Assembly: GCA_000507305.1 (NCBI GenBank) | Contig: DF239900.1 | Span: forward strand, 1 to 64,000 | Direction of reading: 5' to 3' | DNA: 64,000 bases | Source: Breviolum minutum Mf 1.05b.01 | Taxonomy: Eukaryota > Sar > Dinophyceae > Suessiales > Symbiodiniaceae | Part shown: positions 10,434 through 21,230 of the stretch, piece after piece | Numbering within the stretch: the first letter of the stretch is position 1 | Layout of the letters: every line of letters starts with the position of its first letter | Notes under the pieces: generated by a model | Seen by the model: the letters and a program-made list of their open reading frames with translations, nothing else | Told to the model about the DNA's origin: nothing | Databases searched by the model: none | Translations under genes and position numbers: made by a program

Positions 10434-10818
10434 ATTCCTTTTCTATCGGATGACTTTCAGATTTAGTTCTCAGAGTTGTACGACTCAGCATGTTAATTCA
10501 CTCATCCATGGAAGATCCCATTTTATTGAAACCAGAGCTCCTCGCCGATTTGAACGACGGATGTCCTGAATGATGGACAAAATATGTCTTTGGTTTTTGA
10601 TGAAAGTCCCTGTCTCGAGTTGTCGCGATATCCTTCAGAAAGTTCTCAAAACAAAAAGCTTCAAGTCTAGTACAAATGTCTTGGTGTTTGTCATGTGTTT
10701 TTCAACGGTGGTTCGGCTTGAGATATAGATGTTTCGTGTTTTTTCAACCCATACACATGTTAATATATATATATAATATTAATACATACAATTTATTATA
10801 TGGACATAGCAGAAGATT

Positions 10819-10922
10819 TACCCCCCCGAAAAATTAACATAGCTCCTGAAAAGGGACCAAAAAGAGAAAATGTCATCTTCCAAGCATCAATTTTCAGGGG
10901 ATATGTTAGTTTTAAGGGGGAG
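10819..10922. mobile_element. MITE-like element, family B
   Basis: CCCCCGAAAAATTAACATAG to GATATGTTAGTTTTAAGGGG; core CCAAGCATCAATTTTCAGGG. Termini diverged from CTCCCTGAAA. Confidence 0.75.
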
Positions 10923-11414
10923 TTATTATATGAAAATAGAGTTGTGTTGTGGTTTCTTCGGAATAGTAAAAAATGTCAAAACCACCAATCTTAACGACTG
11001 AATGCGTGCCTGAAACACGGAGATGGGGGAGAAAAATGACTCTTTTTGGAGCTATGAACATGCCAAAGGATACTCCCAAGAAGCCAAACTCAATCCTCAC
11101 GTTTGAGTCCCAACTTTGTTCAGTAGCAAAGCCAGCATATATTAGGCTCACCAAACTATGAGAATGATTTGGAACCTTGTCTTGAATCCCTGAGATCAAT
11201 GGGGTAGTTTTAGGTGTGTAGAACTGTCAACAAAAAAGTGGTAATTACTTTTGATGGTATTTTGACGGTGTTCCGTTCTGGCTACAGCAACCATCCTGAG
11301 ATCTATGAAGCCTTATGGAAGGACGTGGTTCCCGCATGGCCAATGTAATATCTGAGTGGCGGAACTGACCCGCGATCCTGTGGTTTTGCCAATGGCGGAA
11401 CCGCGGGAACGCAG

Positions 11415-11490
11415 CAATTGGGAATGCAGCAACGTATGAGACATCAACGAACGAAGAGGTTGGACACACGGGTAGACGACCTTGGAGAGG
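11415..11490 (+). CDS. Candidate exon, function unknown
   Basis: Follows GAACGCAG and precedes GTTTCC. One frame reads QLGMQQRMRHQ and ends RVDDLGE: helical, charged, GC-rich codons. The other two frames are broken or less protein-like. No domain recognised. Confidence 0.35.
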
Positions 11491-12260
11491 GTTTCCTCTC
11501 GAATTGTGACATTGTATTTTTTGTGAATTGGTTGCCATCAATCATCAAAGCTAAAGAAGTGTCAGAGGATATATTTAGGATCTAACCCCCAACTAACAGT
11601 GGAACATACAAGTGATTCCTCTTCAAAAATGTAGTAATCCTGATGGTGACTGTTAGTGGGTGTCAGGGGTAGATCCAGGATATATTGTGAATTCGGTATA
11701 TCTTCCGGTGATCAAACCTAGATTGCTGCACCATAAACACAAAATACCATCCTGTTGTGAAAGCTCACTTGATTTGATACCGCAGTCAACACAACCTTTG
11801 CTTGCCTATTTTATGCATCGTCAAATTCTGCACCTTGATGTCGTAATCCAGCCCAATGAGGATATTCTCTAGGATTTGAAAGTCTATTTCACCATTGGCT
11901 TCAAGATGCACCATCTCGAACGTCGTATTACCTCGAATCCATAGCAGACATAGCATATGTTGTGACGATGTTGCAGCAAGATTTCAGCATGTTAGGTCCA
12001 AGAGAAACCTGGCAGACCAACAAATGATGCCACATATGTGCTTGGTTTACCTTGAGCAATCATTGCGTATGACCATGAATCGATTTCGAAGGATGTACAT
12101 ACATGTATATATATATACTATGTAATGAGTGCTTGTGTTTTTGGAGTCAGGTTTTCCTCAACATCTTGTTTACAGTTTATAACATGTACAATTGCAAACA
12201 CAGTCATATCTCATTACATTTACAAGTACAGTGCAACATATCGTTACAAAATTTGGTGTA

Positions 12261-12365
12261 ATTTCCACGAAACCAACATGGCGCCTGAAAAATAGGCCTA
12301 TTCCAAAAAGGATACTGGTACTAGTCTTCCAAGCGTTCATTTTCAGGTCCTAAGTTTCAGGGAGG
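12261..12365. mobile_element. MITE-like element, family B
   Basis: ATTTCCACGAAACCAACATGG to GGTCCTAAGTTTCAGGGAGG; inner arms GCGCCTGAAAAATAGG and GCGTTCATTTTCAGG. Confidence 0.75.
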
Positions 12366-12373
12366 ATATGCAG

Positions 12374-12438
12374 CATTTCTTCACCCTGACACTGTTCTGG
12401 ACCTCAAGGAGGGTGGTTATCATTGTCCAAACTACCAC
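12374..12438 (+). CDS. Candidate exon, function unknown
   Basis: Starts after ATATGCAG, directly downstream of a family B element; possible donor GTGACG at 12439. Frame reads FLHPDTVLDLKEGGYHC and stays open beyond the donor. A second frame from 12423 is also open (DDMGPADFADFY near 12485), so the frame is uncertain. Confidence 0.3.
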
Positions 12439-12913
12439 GTGACGAACCCTTCGTTCAAGGGCCCGATAAAAGGGCCACAGATGACATGGGTCCGGCAGAT
12501 TTCGCTGATTTCTACTGCAGTTTCTACAAGAAATGTTTGGGGTTGGAGAGAATCTACAATTTGAATGGGGTCAATGTTATTATGTTGATTGGCTGCTTGG
12601 TGTGTGGGAGACTCTTTTAGGCATATCCCCTTTTAATATGCAACAATCTTTTGATATTATTTATGTGTACAGAAACGCACGTAGTGCAAACTTGATGCAG
12701 ATCACAATTTATATGTTTATATATACATTCATGTGTGTAGAATCCGTTTCCATCATACAGATTCTTGTGACGGAGAACTCGCAAACAGTAAGGCTGAGAA
12801 GATTACATGAATTACTCTTTCCCATTTCCCCTTAAAGATCATCAGGTCAATTTGCCTTGGTGCAAAGTTACCTGTGGAACTGAAGACGGGGAGGGATGTA
12901 ATTATAAAAACTA

Positions 12914-13007
12914 CTAGGTGGTGGTTTCAAAATGTTTCAAATATGTTTTATTTTCACTCCTATTTCGGGAAATGGTCCAATTTGAATAGCTTAAAACCAC
13001 CAAGTAG
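12914..13007. mobile_element. MITE-like element, family A
   Basis: CTAGGTGGTGGTTTCAAAAT to AAAACCACCAAGTAG; right arm slightly decayed. Confidence 0.8.
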
Positions 13008-13158
13008 ACTATGTTTCGATGTCATCATCTCCTGTGCTTACCTGTTTCATCATGCTTCGGATACCTGCATTCTTACGTTGTGGACCTCTGGACCGAATCT
13101 AAATATCTACAATTCGGAAGACTCCACTACCACTTTGGGGTGCCATTTGCATATAGGT

Positions 13159-13269
13159 ATACTCTCCCTGAAACCTAGCGGCAAAAGCCCCTGAAAATGG
13201 ACGCTTGGACGATTACTTTCCTTTTGGGACAACGTATTCTCAGGGGTCATGTTAGTTTCAGGGAGTGTA
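13159..13269. mobile_element. MITE-like element, family B
   Basis: TATACTCTCCCTGAAACC to TTAGTTTCAGGGAGTGTA, with CCTTTTGGGA core. Complete. Confidence 0.85.
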
Positions 13270-13316
13270 AATCATGGTATATTCCATGGCCTTTTCATTT
13301 TTCTATCTTTTAGCAG

Positions 13317-13514
13317 TGTCAGACCCAAAAAAGATCCTGCCGTGCGCAGCAAGGGACTGCATGTTTGAGCTCGGCATTGCCTAACTGATTTCCATCGCTG
13401 GATGCGAAAAATGACGCGGTTTTCTTCAACTGGCCGGTGCTTGGTTGGAGCATGGATCAAAGGGCTCCAGTGGATAGTAATTCTGGTCAGTTGGTTTGGA
13501 ACATCGCAACATAA
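13317..13514 (+). CDS. Two candidate coding segments, function unknown
   Basis: After CTTTTAGCAG, bases 13317-13373 read SDPKKILPCAARDCMFEL; a GC donor (GCATTG) at 13374 is possible, GC donors being known in dinoflagellates. Bases 13401-13514, in another frame, read DAKNDAVFFNWPVLGWSMDQ and stay open to TAA at 13512. No AG acceptor sits at the start of the second piece, so the pair may be one exon with a frameshift. Both are GC-richer than the flanks. Confidence 0.3.
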
Positions 13515-14050
13515 AATGACTCCATTCCATTTGCAGAAACGACCATAGTATACGTTGTACATTACGGGTACCTATCAATTTGCGTGTTTTTGGGGTGCTT
13601 ATGTGGAATTTTCGGTGTTTTGTTTTCCAGGCGCTCAACATCCTGTAAAAAATGTCGTCGCGCAGTGTTTTTGAAGTTTCAAGAACGGGATTCCTAGAAA
13701 AGGTCACAAAATCTTCACGCAAATTGAAAAAGATGGCCATGCAGCAATATAGAAACACCTGAAAAAAGATAGTTTAACATTTTTTGTTGGCAATTGGATT
13801 CCTGGTTCTAGGTATTTCTACTTCAGGGTAGCATTAACATGGTGTGTTCATGTGTTTTCTAGGTAATTACCCTAACCTTTTGGAGGTAATTTGTTTAATT
13901 TTAGGACTCTCCTTTTCAAATCCATTTTCATGTGAAGCAAGTTCGTTTTCCTTCGGGTGTATAATAACTAAGTGGTTCACCAGGATTATTCTTACATGTT
14001 TACAGTTCAACCATCAAACTTGCCACTTGTTACGGGGGGTATAGGGATAG

Positions 14051-14070
14051 GTAGGTAGGTAGGTAGGTAC
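14051..14070. repeat. (GGTA)n microsatellite
   Basis: Five tandem AGGT units. Confidence 0.8.
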
Positions 14071-14140
14071 GATGGCCTGAGGTGAAGGTATGGATGGCAT
14101 CCCAGATAACATTATACCAATCAAACCACCAAACTCCACC

Positions 14141-14235
14141 AGAGTAAATGGTTAGTAAATGGGTTATAACCCATTTATAAAATGGGATATATATGAGGGA
14201 TATAACCCATTTATACTAACCATGTATTCTACTCT
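14141..14235. repeat. Imperfect palindrome
   Basis: AGAGTAAATGGTTAGTA at the left pairs with TACTAACCATGTATTCTACTCT at the right; AATGGGTTATAACCCATTTA sits inside and itself folds. Single copy here. Confidence 0.6.
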
Positions 14236-15372
14236 AGCTACGCGGTGGCAACTCAAATTATATACTTGTACCCCGCACTTTTTGGGGTTTCATGATGTCC
14301 AATTATGGACGGCCTCGCATATTTGTTCAGATGGGGTGGGAAACAACCACCAGCTAGAGATGTCTAGGTATCCAAACCCACTCCCCCCTATGAGTCGTGT
14401 CTCGGATGAAAGATGACCCGTTTCGGCACATTGAGTTGGAGAGTTTAGCAACCTCACCCCAAAGGGTTGACCCCTTTTCGGAATCCCAGAGTCATGAGGT
14501 ATGTTGAATGATGTTGAATGCTTGAAATTGATTAGAATTGACGTTGGAAATATACATATGTATAATGTTTAATTGTATGATGTACATACATAATATTTAT
14601 ATATAGATGTTTTATACATATCATATTGTAACTGCAACCTTATCACGGCAGTTACTCCCATTTTTTTTGGTACTACAAGATTTGAAACTCACCAGATGTT
14701 CAAAGCACAACTTCAATCTCCAGGAGCTTCACTCCGTTTCTCATACAGGTTGGTGGATGGGATGATGGGATGAAGCTCATAACCATCAAATCTCCTCAGA
14801 AACAACACTTTCATACTGAAAACCATGCATAAAAAAAAACTTCCAGGGTTGGTGTCATATAACTGCCAGGGTATGAATGAAAACCCATAAAACAACTACA
14901 CATGACAAGGATTCTAATCGCCAAGTGGTTTGCCCTGTTGGATCCGTTCTGTAGGGATTTTTCTAATGGAAGTGGGTCTAGGAAGAGAAGGCAAAACGAC
15001 CTCGCTAAGGTCACACAAACACCAACTAGTTTTGATATGATAGAACCATTCCTATATTCCACTTGTATAGCCTCCCGTTTTTTGGGGTGATCTTCTACCA
15101 TCTCATATACTTCAATGAAGATCTACTGGCACATACCAGCAAAACAAATATATATATATATAGATATATAACATGATCCAGTTTGAGGTAGGTAATGAGT
15201 ATTTGCAGAGCGTATTGTGGATTGTTATTTGTTGACCTTCTCCTGACCGCCTTGACTGATATTGAACAAACCCTTGGCCAGACACTCTAAAAGTTATATA
15301 ATTACTTAGAACTTTAAAAAACTACCTGAACATTGACCATCTAAGCTAAGCATTATTAGATGCATATATAAA
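14236..15372. other. No recognisable gene
   Basis: AT-rich, with short overlapping frames on both strands (14713-15101) lacking domain or splice support. Confidence 0.4.
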
Positions 15373-15496
15373 AGGTGGGCCGCCAACCAGCTACAAATGG
15401 AGTTATAACCCTTTGAGTAGGAGGCAAACCCATTGATTTTCGGACATTTATTTTCGGCCGTTACTCCATTTATAACGATTGCCTCGGGGCCCACTT
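15373..15496. mobile_element. MITE-like element, family D
   Basis: Family D ends are GGTGGGCCCCTGGATCCAG-like and its inverse GGGGCCCACCTT, with repeated (A)TAAGTGGAGTTATAACCCC arms. Here AAGGTGGGCC to GGGGCCCACTT; inner AAATGGAGTTATAA pairs with TTACTCCATTTATAA. Confidence 0.75.
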
Positions 15497-15573
15497 GGTA
15501 CCTTGTTGTACATGGGAGTCCCCTGGGGAAACACCGCAAGGCGGAAGTGGCGGCGGCCAGTGCTTTGCTTGAG
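15493..15573 (+). CDS. Candidate exon abutting a family D element
   Basis: Reads TWYLVVHGSPLGKHRKAEVA and ends ASALLE before GTGTGG. Two other frames are also open but have poorer composition. No AG acceptor lies at the element/exon border, so the element may have replaced the original intron end or overlaps it. Function unknown. Confidence 0.35.
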
Positions 15574-15678
15574 GTGTGGAGTCGAGTTTCGTGTTGTTGA
15601 CGTCGCGAAAGCTGCTGTCAGTGTCATGTCTTGTATACTTTGTTTTGACCTTAAGTTTTTTTGTTTGATGTTTTATTT

Positions 15679-15817
15679 CAACTAATGGTTAATTGTTGGT
15701 TTGGGGCCCGGTGGTTTGAATTCTTAGGATTTCCTTATGAAAGGGATGATTACGTAGGTGTACCCCAATTCGAATCCCAAACCACCGGGACCCAGACCAC
15801 CAATTTGCCATTAGTTG
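15679..15817. mobile_element. Palindromic element with about 39-bp inverted ends
   Basis: Left end CAACTAATGG..TTGGTGG-like runs into GGGGCCCGGTGGTTT; the right end AAACCACCGGGACCC ..GCCATTAGTTG is its inverse with a few mismatches. Single copy here. Confidence 0.65.
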
Positions 15818-16126
15818 AATGAACAAACATGAGGACATCAAACTACCATGATGTGTTGATGATTTGTTTCCAGCAGCGTTTTGTTCGCCATTCGCCATTA
15901 GCTGTTTTTTTTGTGATTTGCGTGGCAACCCACAAGAAATCTGACCTTCATCTTGAGGCTGAAGGCTCGAAGTTGCCGGATATTCAAACGCAGGTGCGGT
16001 GGAGGCATCTACTACCTGTCGTCACCTCATACGACTTTTGGGCCCCCAAAATGTAGCTTTTTGGAAGGGAAATCCAGGAAATCCCCTTATTTCAGAGAAA
16101 TCTAGGTGGATGAAACATTGGCAATC

Positions 16127-16202
16127 TACCCGAAACTAACGGTTTGCTTTCCTTTTGGAGCCCTCGGCCTATTTGCAGCGGTCAGCTGTTAGTTGCAGGA
16201 GA
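16127..16202. mobile_element. MITE-like element, family B, shortened
   Basis: TACCCGAAACTAACGG to GCTGTTAGTTGCAGGAG with CCTTTTGGAG and GGCCTATTTGCAG; most of the left inner arm is missing. Confidence 0.65.
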
Positions 16203-16769
16203 CATTTATATATACTTTTCTTTAGTTACTGTATTTACATCTCTCACGGTTTGTAAATTCATCAACAAATGCTTTAGTGAGCTTTATGTGATGTTTGGAC
16301 ATGCGACATATATGTCATTACAGCTGTTTCTTATCCCATTTTTTTCGTGAAAATTTATAGTCAGTTCCGGCGGGGCAGTTAGGGTCGGCCTCGGTGTATT
16401 GTCACCAAGTAGTCAAGGGGAGGTTGTTTTCAAAGGGAAATATATATATATGTTTTTTTGGCATTTTTTGGCTCACCCAGGTCAATCATTTCCTTTAGGG
16501 TTATGAGATGTTATGAGTAGTAGTTATAAGGCTCAATTTTGTTGACATTTGTTGGAAATCGCTGGAATACTGAATCAAACATGAACAAGTTGATGGTACC
16601 AAAACGGTACCAGATTTTGAGCATTAATTCATGTTGAAGATGTTGAAGTCACAGTGTGTTGCTGGAAGTTCAAACAGGGGAAGTCTATGTCGGGAATTCC
16701 TCACATTGTGTTTTAGGATCAGGACACCCCCAAAAAAATGACCGAAAGATTCAGGAAAGGCACGGAGAA

Positions 16770-16826
16770 TACACCCCCAGAAAGCAACATGACAATGGAA
16801 AACACAACCATGAATGAAGATGTATC
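16770..16826. mobile_element. Left half of a B2 element, broken by a family A insertion
   Basis: ACACCCCCAGAAAGCAACATG, ACAATGGAAAA and GAAGATGTATCC match the left half of the B2 copy at 48201. The family A element follows at once; the right half is not recognisable beyond it. Confidence 0.6.
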
Positions 16827-16926
16827 CTACCTGGTGGTTTCAATGTTTTTTAATTTTCACCCCGAAAATTGGGGACGATTCCAATTTTGACTAATATTTT
16901 TCGATTGCGTTGAAACCACCAACTAG
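16827..16926. mobile_element. MITE-like element, family A, inserted in B2
   Basis: CTACCTGGTGGTTTCAAT to GTTGAAACCACCAACTAG; CACCCCGAAAATTGGGGA core. CTA flanks both sides. Confidence 0.8.
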
Positions 16927-17165
16927 TATCTGTTTTTTTTTGGGGGGGGGTTAGGAATTTTGTTCACAATTTTCCCCAGATTTTTGAAGGATCACTTCAG
17001 ATCAATGAGGTCAGCTATGTCAGAAAATTTCTCCGAAAAAGCCATCAAGCCTGTGAAAACAAACCTCACATTTCGATGGCTGGATTGGCTGTGTGGACCC
17101 CATCTATTGAAGCCATATTTGATTTTTTTCAAAATTTAAGATGATTCGATCATGTTGATCATTGA

Positions 17166-17225
17166 GGTTGGTAGTTTCAAACAAAAAGTATCAAAAAGTT
17201 TTATATTTCGCCCCCCCTTTTGGGG
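17166..17225. mobile_element. Family A fragment
   Basis: Only the left arm GGTTGGTAGTTTCAAA and a TTTCGCCCCCCCTTTTGGGG core remain. Confidence 0.4.
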
Positions 17226-17392
17226 GGAAGAAGAGTTCAGAGTTCTCCTTTATGTGTGTTCCAATACTGGCTTCATGGCATCACCTGTTTCATAGTTCTT
17301 GATCAAGCGCAAAATCATATTGGAGGTTCAACCAATACAATCAATATCATATACAATATCCCAAACGACCCAAAGAATCAATATGCGATGTG

Positions 17393-17515
17393 TACCTTCC
17401 CCTAAAACTAACAGCTTGCACCGCAAAATGGATGGTTGGAAGATTAGTTTCGTTTCCTTTTGGGATTGATTAGTTCACCGGGCAGGTGCGAACATGTTCG
17501 TTTCAGGGAGGTGTA
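17393..17515. mobile_element. MITE-like element, family B
   Basis: TACCTTCCCCTAAAACTAAC to TTCGTTTCAGGGAGGTGTA; ATGGATGGTTGGAAGAT and CCTTTTGGGA inside. Confidence 0.8.
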
Positions 17516-17701
17516 TATAGATGATTCTTGATTCATATGAATGTTCATGTGTAGCGATTTATACTAGTTTTTTGGGGGGTAGATGTAGAGACCACAGATT
17601 GAAGAGCATATTTCATTGCCTTCAAAACTCAAATAGTAAGCAAGCAACGCGAAAGGTTTAGGTCGACTCCTCCCAAAACTATCATGGTACTTTCACCTTC
17701 A

Positions 17702-17828
17702 AAGTGGGCCCCGGATCCATTGATAAGTAGGGGTGAAATAACTCCACTTATAGGGGTGAACTAAGCCATGTATATAGCCATTCATCGGGGCCCCAGAACT
17801 CCATTTAACAATCGTAGGGGCCCACTTT
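17702..17828. mobile_element. MITE-like element, family D
   Basis: AAGTGGGCCCCGGATCCA to AGGGGCCCACTTT; GATAAGTAGGGGTGAAATAA interior. Confidence 0.8.
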
Positions 17829-18158
17829 ATGTGCTGAAAAGTTCATTAAGCCGCAGTTCGCTGCGCAGCCATTGGCTTGCCCCAACCGTAGGTTTTTTGG
17901 GCCACCTCCATACATCCCACATGCAGCAGGGGGTTGGAGGAAGCTTATTTCCATTTCAAGTCATAATGACGTGACCCGGTGAAGGGAACAAAAACAACAA
18001 AGATCTATAGCTGCACAGGGGAGATAGGCGAATGGAAGAAGCCAGCTTATACAGCCACAACTCTTGACAGCGAGCATGGGGAGAATGCTACATCAATCCA
18101 GCGAAGAAATACGAAATGTGCACACTCTGGACATTTCTTTAGAAATCCATCAGCAGGA

Positions 18159-18264
18159 CTGTTGATGGAAGAAATCCTGCAGCAGTTGATACGGAGAAAT
18201 ATCCGATTACTTACAGGATTTTATACATCCCAGGTGGTTGTTTGGGATTTCTTCCATCAACAGT
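18159..18264. mobile_element. MITE-like element, family C
   Basis: Family C ends are CTGTTGATGGAAGAAATCC and its inverse, with TGCACCAGTTGAT inside one arm and TTTATACATCCCAGGTGGT in the other. Complete copy. Confidence 0.85.
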
Positions 18265-18353
18265 ATCTGAACAAAGTTTCCAATTGATCCCCAACCAGCA
18301 GGCAACCCTTGGAACAAAAACAACTCAATTCAAACCTAGAGACATCGACCAAC

Positions 18354-18468
18354 ATGACGACGTTCATCAGATTTTTCACCCCCCTCTTGTCCCATCATGG
18401 CTTAGCTTTCGATGAAAGCTCGAGAGCCACGAGAGCCATGGGTCTGCTTTCGCTTCCGCGAAAACGTG
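18354..18468 (+). CDS. Candidate first exon, function unknown
   Basis: ATG at 18354 in an AACATGAC context; reads MTTFIRFFTPLLSHHG.. and ..GLLSLPRKR before a GTAGGC donor. The N-terminus is hydrophobic with few acidic residues, so a targeting peptide is possible. GC-rich third positions. No downstream exon assigned. Confidence 0.35.
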
Positions 18469-18523
18469 GTAGGCGGCCTGACCAATGGGATGGGGGGAGA
18501 TATGGGTTGGAATATTCTATCAC

Positions 18524-18655
18524 TTGGGTTGTCCCCCTTCCCAATAATAGTGGGCAAATGATATAGATTTTATAGGGATCCCCTACTAAAGATCGTAATG
18601 ATAATCCTTGGTGGTGACTAGTACTATCTATTACTGGGAAGGGGGACGACCCAAT
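18524..18655. repeat. Palindromic element
   Basis: TTGGGTTGTCCCCCTTCCCA at the left pairs with TGGGAAGGGGGACGACCCAA at the right (about 18 of 20). Ends 6 bases before the family F element at 18662. Single copy here. Confidence 0.7.
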
Positions 18656-18694
18656 CTATTACCCATAGGATACAGTGTAATTATGGTATATTTA

Positions 18695-19283
18695 GGCGCG
18701 CGACCTAGTTACCACCCCCACACATTGTCGTCCACGCCATAATCCATTGTAAAAACCAATGCGAACTAAGCATCCAAGATTGCCGAGGAATAAAGAAAAA
18801 TATTGATTTTTTTAAATACGTGTGTTGAGTCGCCAATAGCAGTGAAGCAGCACCTAATGGCAGCGGGATGGTATTTTTTGAGCTGCCACCCAAAATCATG
18901 CAATCATTCTTCCAACAGGAACATTATCACAGATTGCGACATGCGTAAAGTATGTACGGAAGCAGTCCATTGCGTATAGCACTCTTAACACGAACGTTAT
19001 CACAGGTTTGGGCATTTATAAAGTATGTACGGAAGCAGTCCATTGCGTAGCACTTTGAACACGAGCGTTATCACAGGTTTGGGCATGTGTAAAGTATGTA
19101 CGGAAGCAGTCCATTGCGTAGCACTCTTAACACGAACGTTATCACAGGTTTGGGCATTTGTAAAGTATGTACCGAAGCAGTCCATTGCGTGGCACTTTGA
19201 ACACGAACATTATCACAGGTTCGGGAATGTGTAAAGTATGCACAGGAACACAGGGTAAGGGGGTGGTAACTGGATCGCCTACC
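18695..19283. mobile_element. hAT-like non-autonomous element, copy 2
   Basis: Same ends as copy 1 at 5214 and nearly identical over the first 240 bases. Flanked by a perfect 8-bp repeat TATATTTA (18687-18694 and 19284-19291). It is longer than copy 1 because of the tandem array at 18920-19240. No ORF of transposase size; a minus-strand frame through the array is a by-product. Confidence 0.8.
18920..19240. repeat. Tandem array of about 63-bp units inside the hAT-like element
   Basis: About five units, each with ACGTTATCACAGGTTTGGGC, AAAGTATGTACGGAAGC and AGTCCATTGCGTAGCACT. Units alternate CACTCTTAACACG and CACTTTGAACACG, suggesting a two-unit higher-order period of about 126 bp. Confidence 0.85.
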
Positions 19284-19834
19284 TATATTTACACATATTT
19301 TCCTAACATGAATGGTAGATGTTTATGATAAATGTTGATAAATATACCTGTCCCATGGATCCCTCATGGGGTTACTCCTCCCGAAAAAAAAACCATCCTA
19401 AGCTCCTAACAGCTAGGGCGGTTAAAACCCCCAAGGGGCAAAAGGAAAGGATCAACTCTTTAACCACCAATTTTTCACCTGGCTGTGTTTGTTTTTTATG
19501 AAGATGTACATGAAAACGATGTGTTTTCCCCGGAAATGCTCCAATCCTCCCTTCTGGAAGTCGTGGGTTAAACGGGTACCTGAACAAAACACCGGACTAA
19601 AAAAAAGGGTATGACTGGAGCACTAGAGCTTGGAGATTCACAGAACATCATCCCTAAAATTTGGAAAACAAAATATGTTCTGTGATTTTTATAGGATTTT
19701 AATGGAATTTTCCATTTTTTTGTTGGATGTTTTGCCTAATATCTATCCTCGGAGAGATATTTTAATGGATTTTTTTTTTTAAACCATGATTCGCGGATTT
19801 GGTGTTTCAGAACAATATATATGCCATTTATCGC

Positions 19835-19907
19835 AATTTATGGTATATTTACCTACATTCACCATACACATTAACCAAATGTATAGGCAAATATACCAGA
19901 CATTGAG
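19835..19907. mobile_element. Family F element, outer ends lost
   Basis: TATGGTATATTTACCTACATT and ATGTATAGGCAAATATACCA arms remain; the GGATCC outer arms are absent. Confidence 0.65.
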
Positions 19908-20054
19908 TGTTTCGGGTATGGTGAATTACCTAATCATCCGGCTTTGGGTAGGCTTGGCGGAATTCACCGATTTGATGGGCGATTTCCAGTTCACTCATTT
20001 CATGTTGACACGACATGAGATGGGGTAGTGAATGAGGATATGATACATTAAAGA

Positions 20055-20203
20055 CTACTTGGAGGATCTTCCTAGTTAATAAGTGGTTAGTAACCCCCTT
20101 TTATAAGCCATTTTAGGCCATTTGGAAGGGAGAACAAACCCTCCTTAGGGGACTTACCAACCATGTCATTAACCACATACTACTTGGGATGATCCTCCAA
20201 GTA
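20055..20203. mobile_element. MITE-like element, family H
   Basis: Family H ends are CTACTTGGAGGATCATCC and its inverse, with GTTAGTAA/TTACCAACC arms. Complete copy; CTACTTGGAGGATCTTCC to GGATGATCCTCCAAGTA. Confidence 0.8.
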
Positions 20204-20235
20204 AGCCACCTAATTTGAGACCTTTAAGCTCCGAC

Positions 20236-20357
20236 ATGATGGCTGAAATCCTGCAGCAGTTGATATATAGTATATAAATATACCATTATTTATTGCAAGG
20301 GTGTTTTATACATCCAAACCTTGGTTGTTTCCCAGATTTCTTCCTTCCATCAACAGT
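20236..20357. mobile_element. MITE-like element, family C
   Basis: Left end has GATGGCTGAAATCCTGCAGC in place of GATGGAAGAAATCC; right end TTCTTCCTTCCATCAACAGT. Confidence 0.75.
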
Positions 20358-20414
20358 ATTTTTCGGAGGATTTATGTACCAAAACCCACCTGAGATATGT
20401 GATTTCCTTCCCAG

Positions 20415-20529
20415 GGTGCGCACTGGACACCACAGGTCATCGAGCCAGGAGAATGCCTTAAAAAGGCGGCTAAAAGATACATCTTCCAGGCCAATTGAAG
20501 AGAAGTGGGAAGACAAGCCGCTGGGGAAA
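20415..20529 (+). CDS. Candidate exon, function unknown
   Basis: From CTTCCCAG to GTCGTG. The best frame reads VRTGHHRSSSQENALKRRL and ends KWEDKPLGK: hydrophilic, basic, no stop. A second frame (WTPQVIEPGECLKKAAK) is open until TGA at 20495 with a possible GC donor before it, so the frame is not certain. Confidence 0.4.
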
Positions 20530-21230
20530 GTCGTGGTTTGTAACATTTTTGTTTTGATAACATAAGGTGTGTACTAATGGGTGTGTAGATAATATTTATT
20601 TGATGGTACAAATATACATGTGGTGTTTTTTTTATTCATCCCGGATGTAGTATAAATGTATATCATATAAAAGTTCTATATTTTTCAAATTGGTGAATGG
20701 AGTTTGGCTATAGGAACGTTCCAAGCAAATTTTATGCGGGTTGAGCGGATTCAATGAGTTTTCCTGGTGGTGTCTGATCGGGAGTAAGTAGTGGGCAGTT
20801 CCAAGCAGCTTCCAAGCAATGAACGTTTACCATTTCGTTGGAGACATGAGCAGTCTCACATGTGCGCTGGCAGGGTGTCTGAATGGTGCTTTGTACCCAA
20901 ACCACCAGAGAAAGGCGGGATTCAGTGTTAAGCAGAAAGCACTTTGATAAGAGATGTGTTTCCTTTTGTGTAATCCCGTGGGCCTTTCATGGAGAATGTG
21001 ATTGAATGTATACCAAATTTGAGTTTTGTATGTGTTTCACCATGTTTTGTTCCACTGTGTGTTATTTTTTTTTGCCATGATGCAGTTACGGAAGCAGAAA
21101 AGCCAAGTCCTACATGAATTGTCATGACGAGAATGGCCTTGGATAAAAAGCTGACTGACCATTCACTATAGACGGACATGTGAAAACAAGGTTTAGTTGT
21201 TGGATGGTGTGGTTGAATGTGAATACGGGT

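Larger units (their letters stand above)
18662..19371. mobile_element. MITE-like element, family F, interrupted by a hAT-like element
   Basis: Left part 18662-18694 (CCCATAGGATACAG..GGTATATTTA); right part 19284-19371 ending TCCCATGGATCCCTCATGGG. The insertion splits the left GGTATATTTACC arm. Confidence 0.75.

Noticed and set aside
11660..12125. Possible retrotransposon ORFs on the + strand
   Set aside because: Two consecutive frames are open but no reverse transcriptase, RNase H or integrase motif could be recognised.
15765..15790. tRNA T-arm-like TTCGAATCCC
   Set aside because: It lies in the right arm of the palindromic element at 15679-15817 and no cloverleaf forms around it.
18920..19240. 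CRISPR-like array
   Set aside because: Repeats are contiguous 63-bp units without unique spacers, inside a TIR element of a eukaryote.
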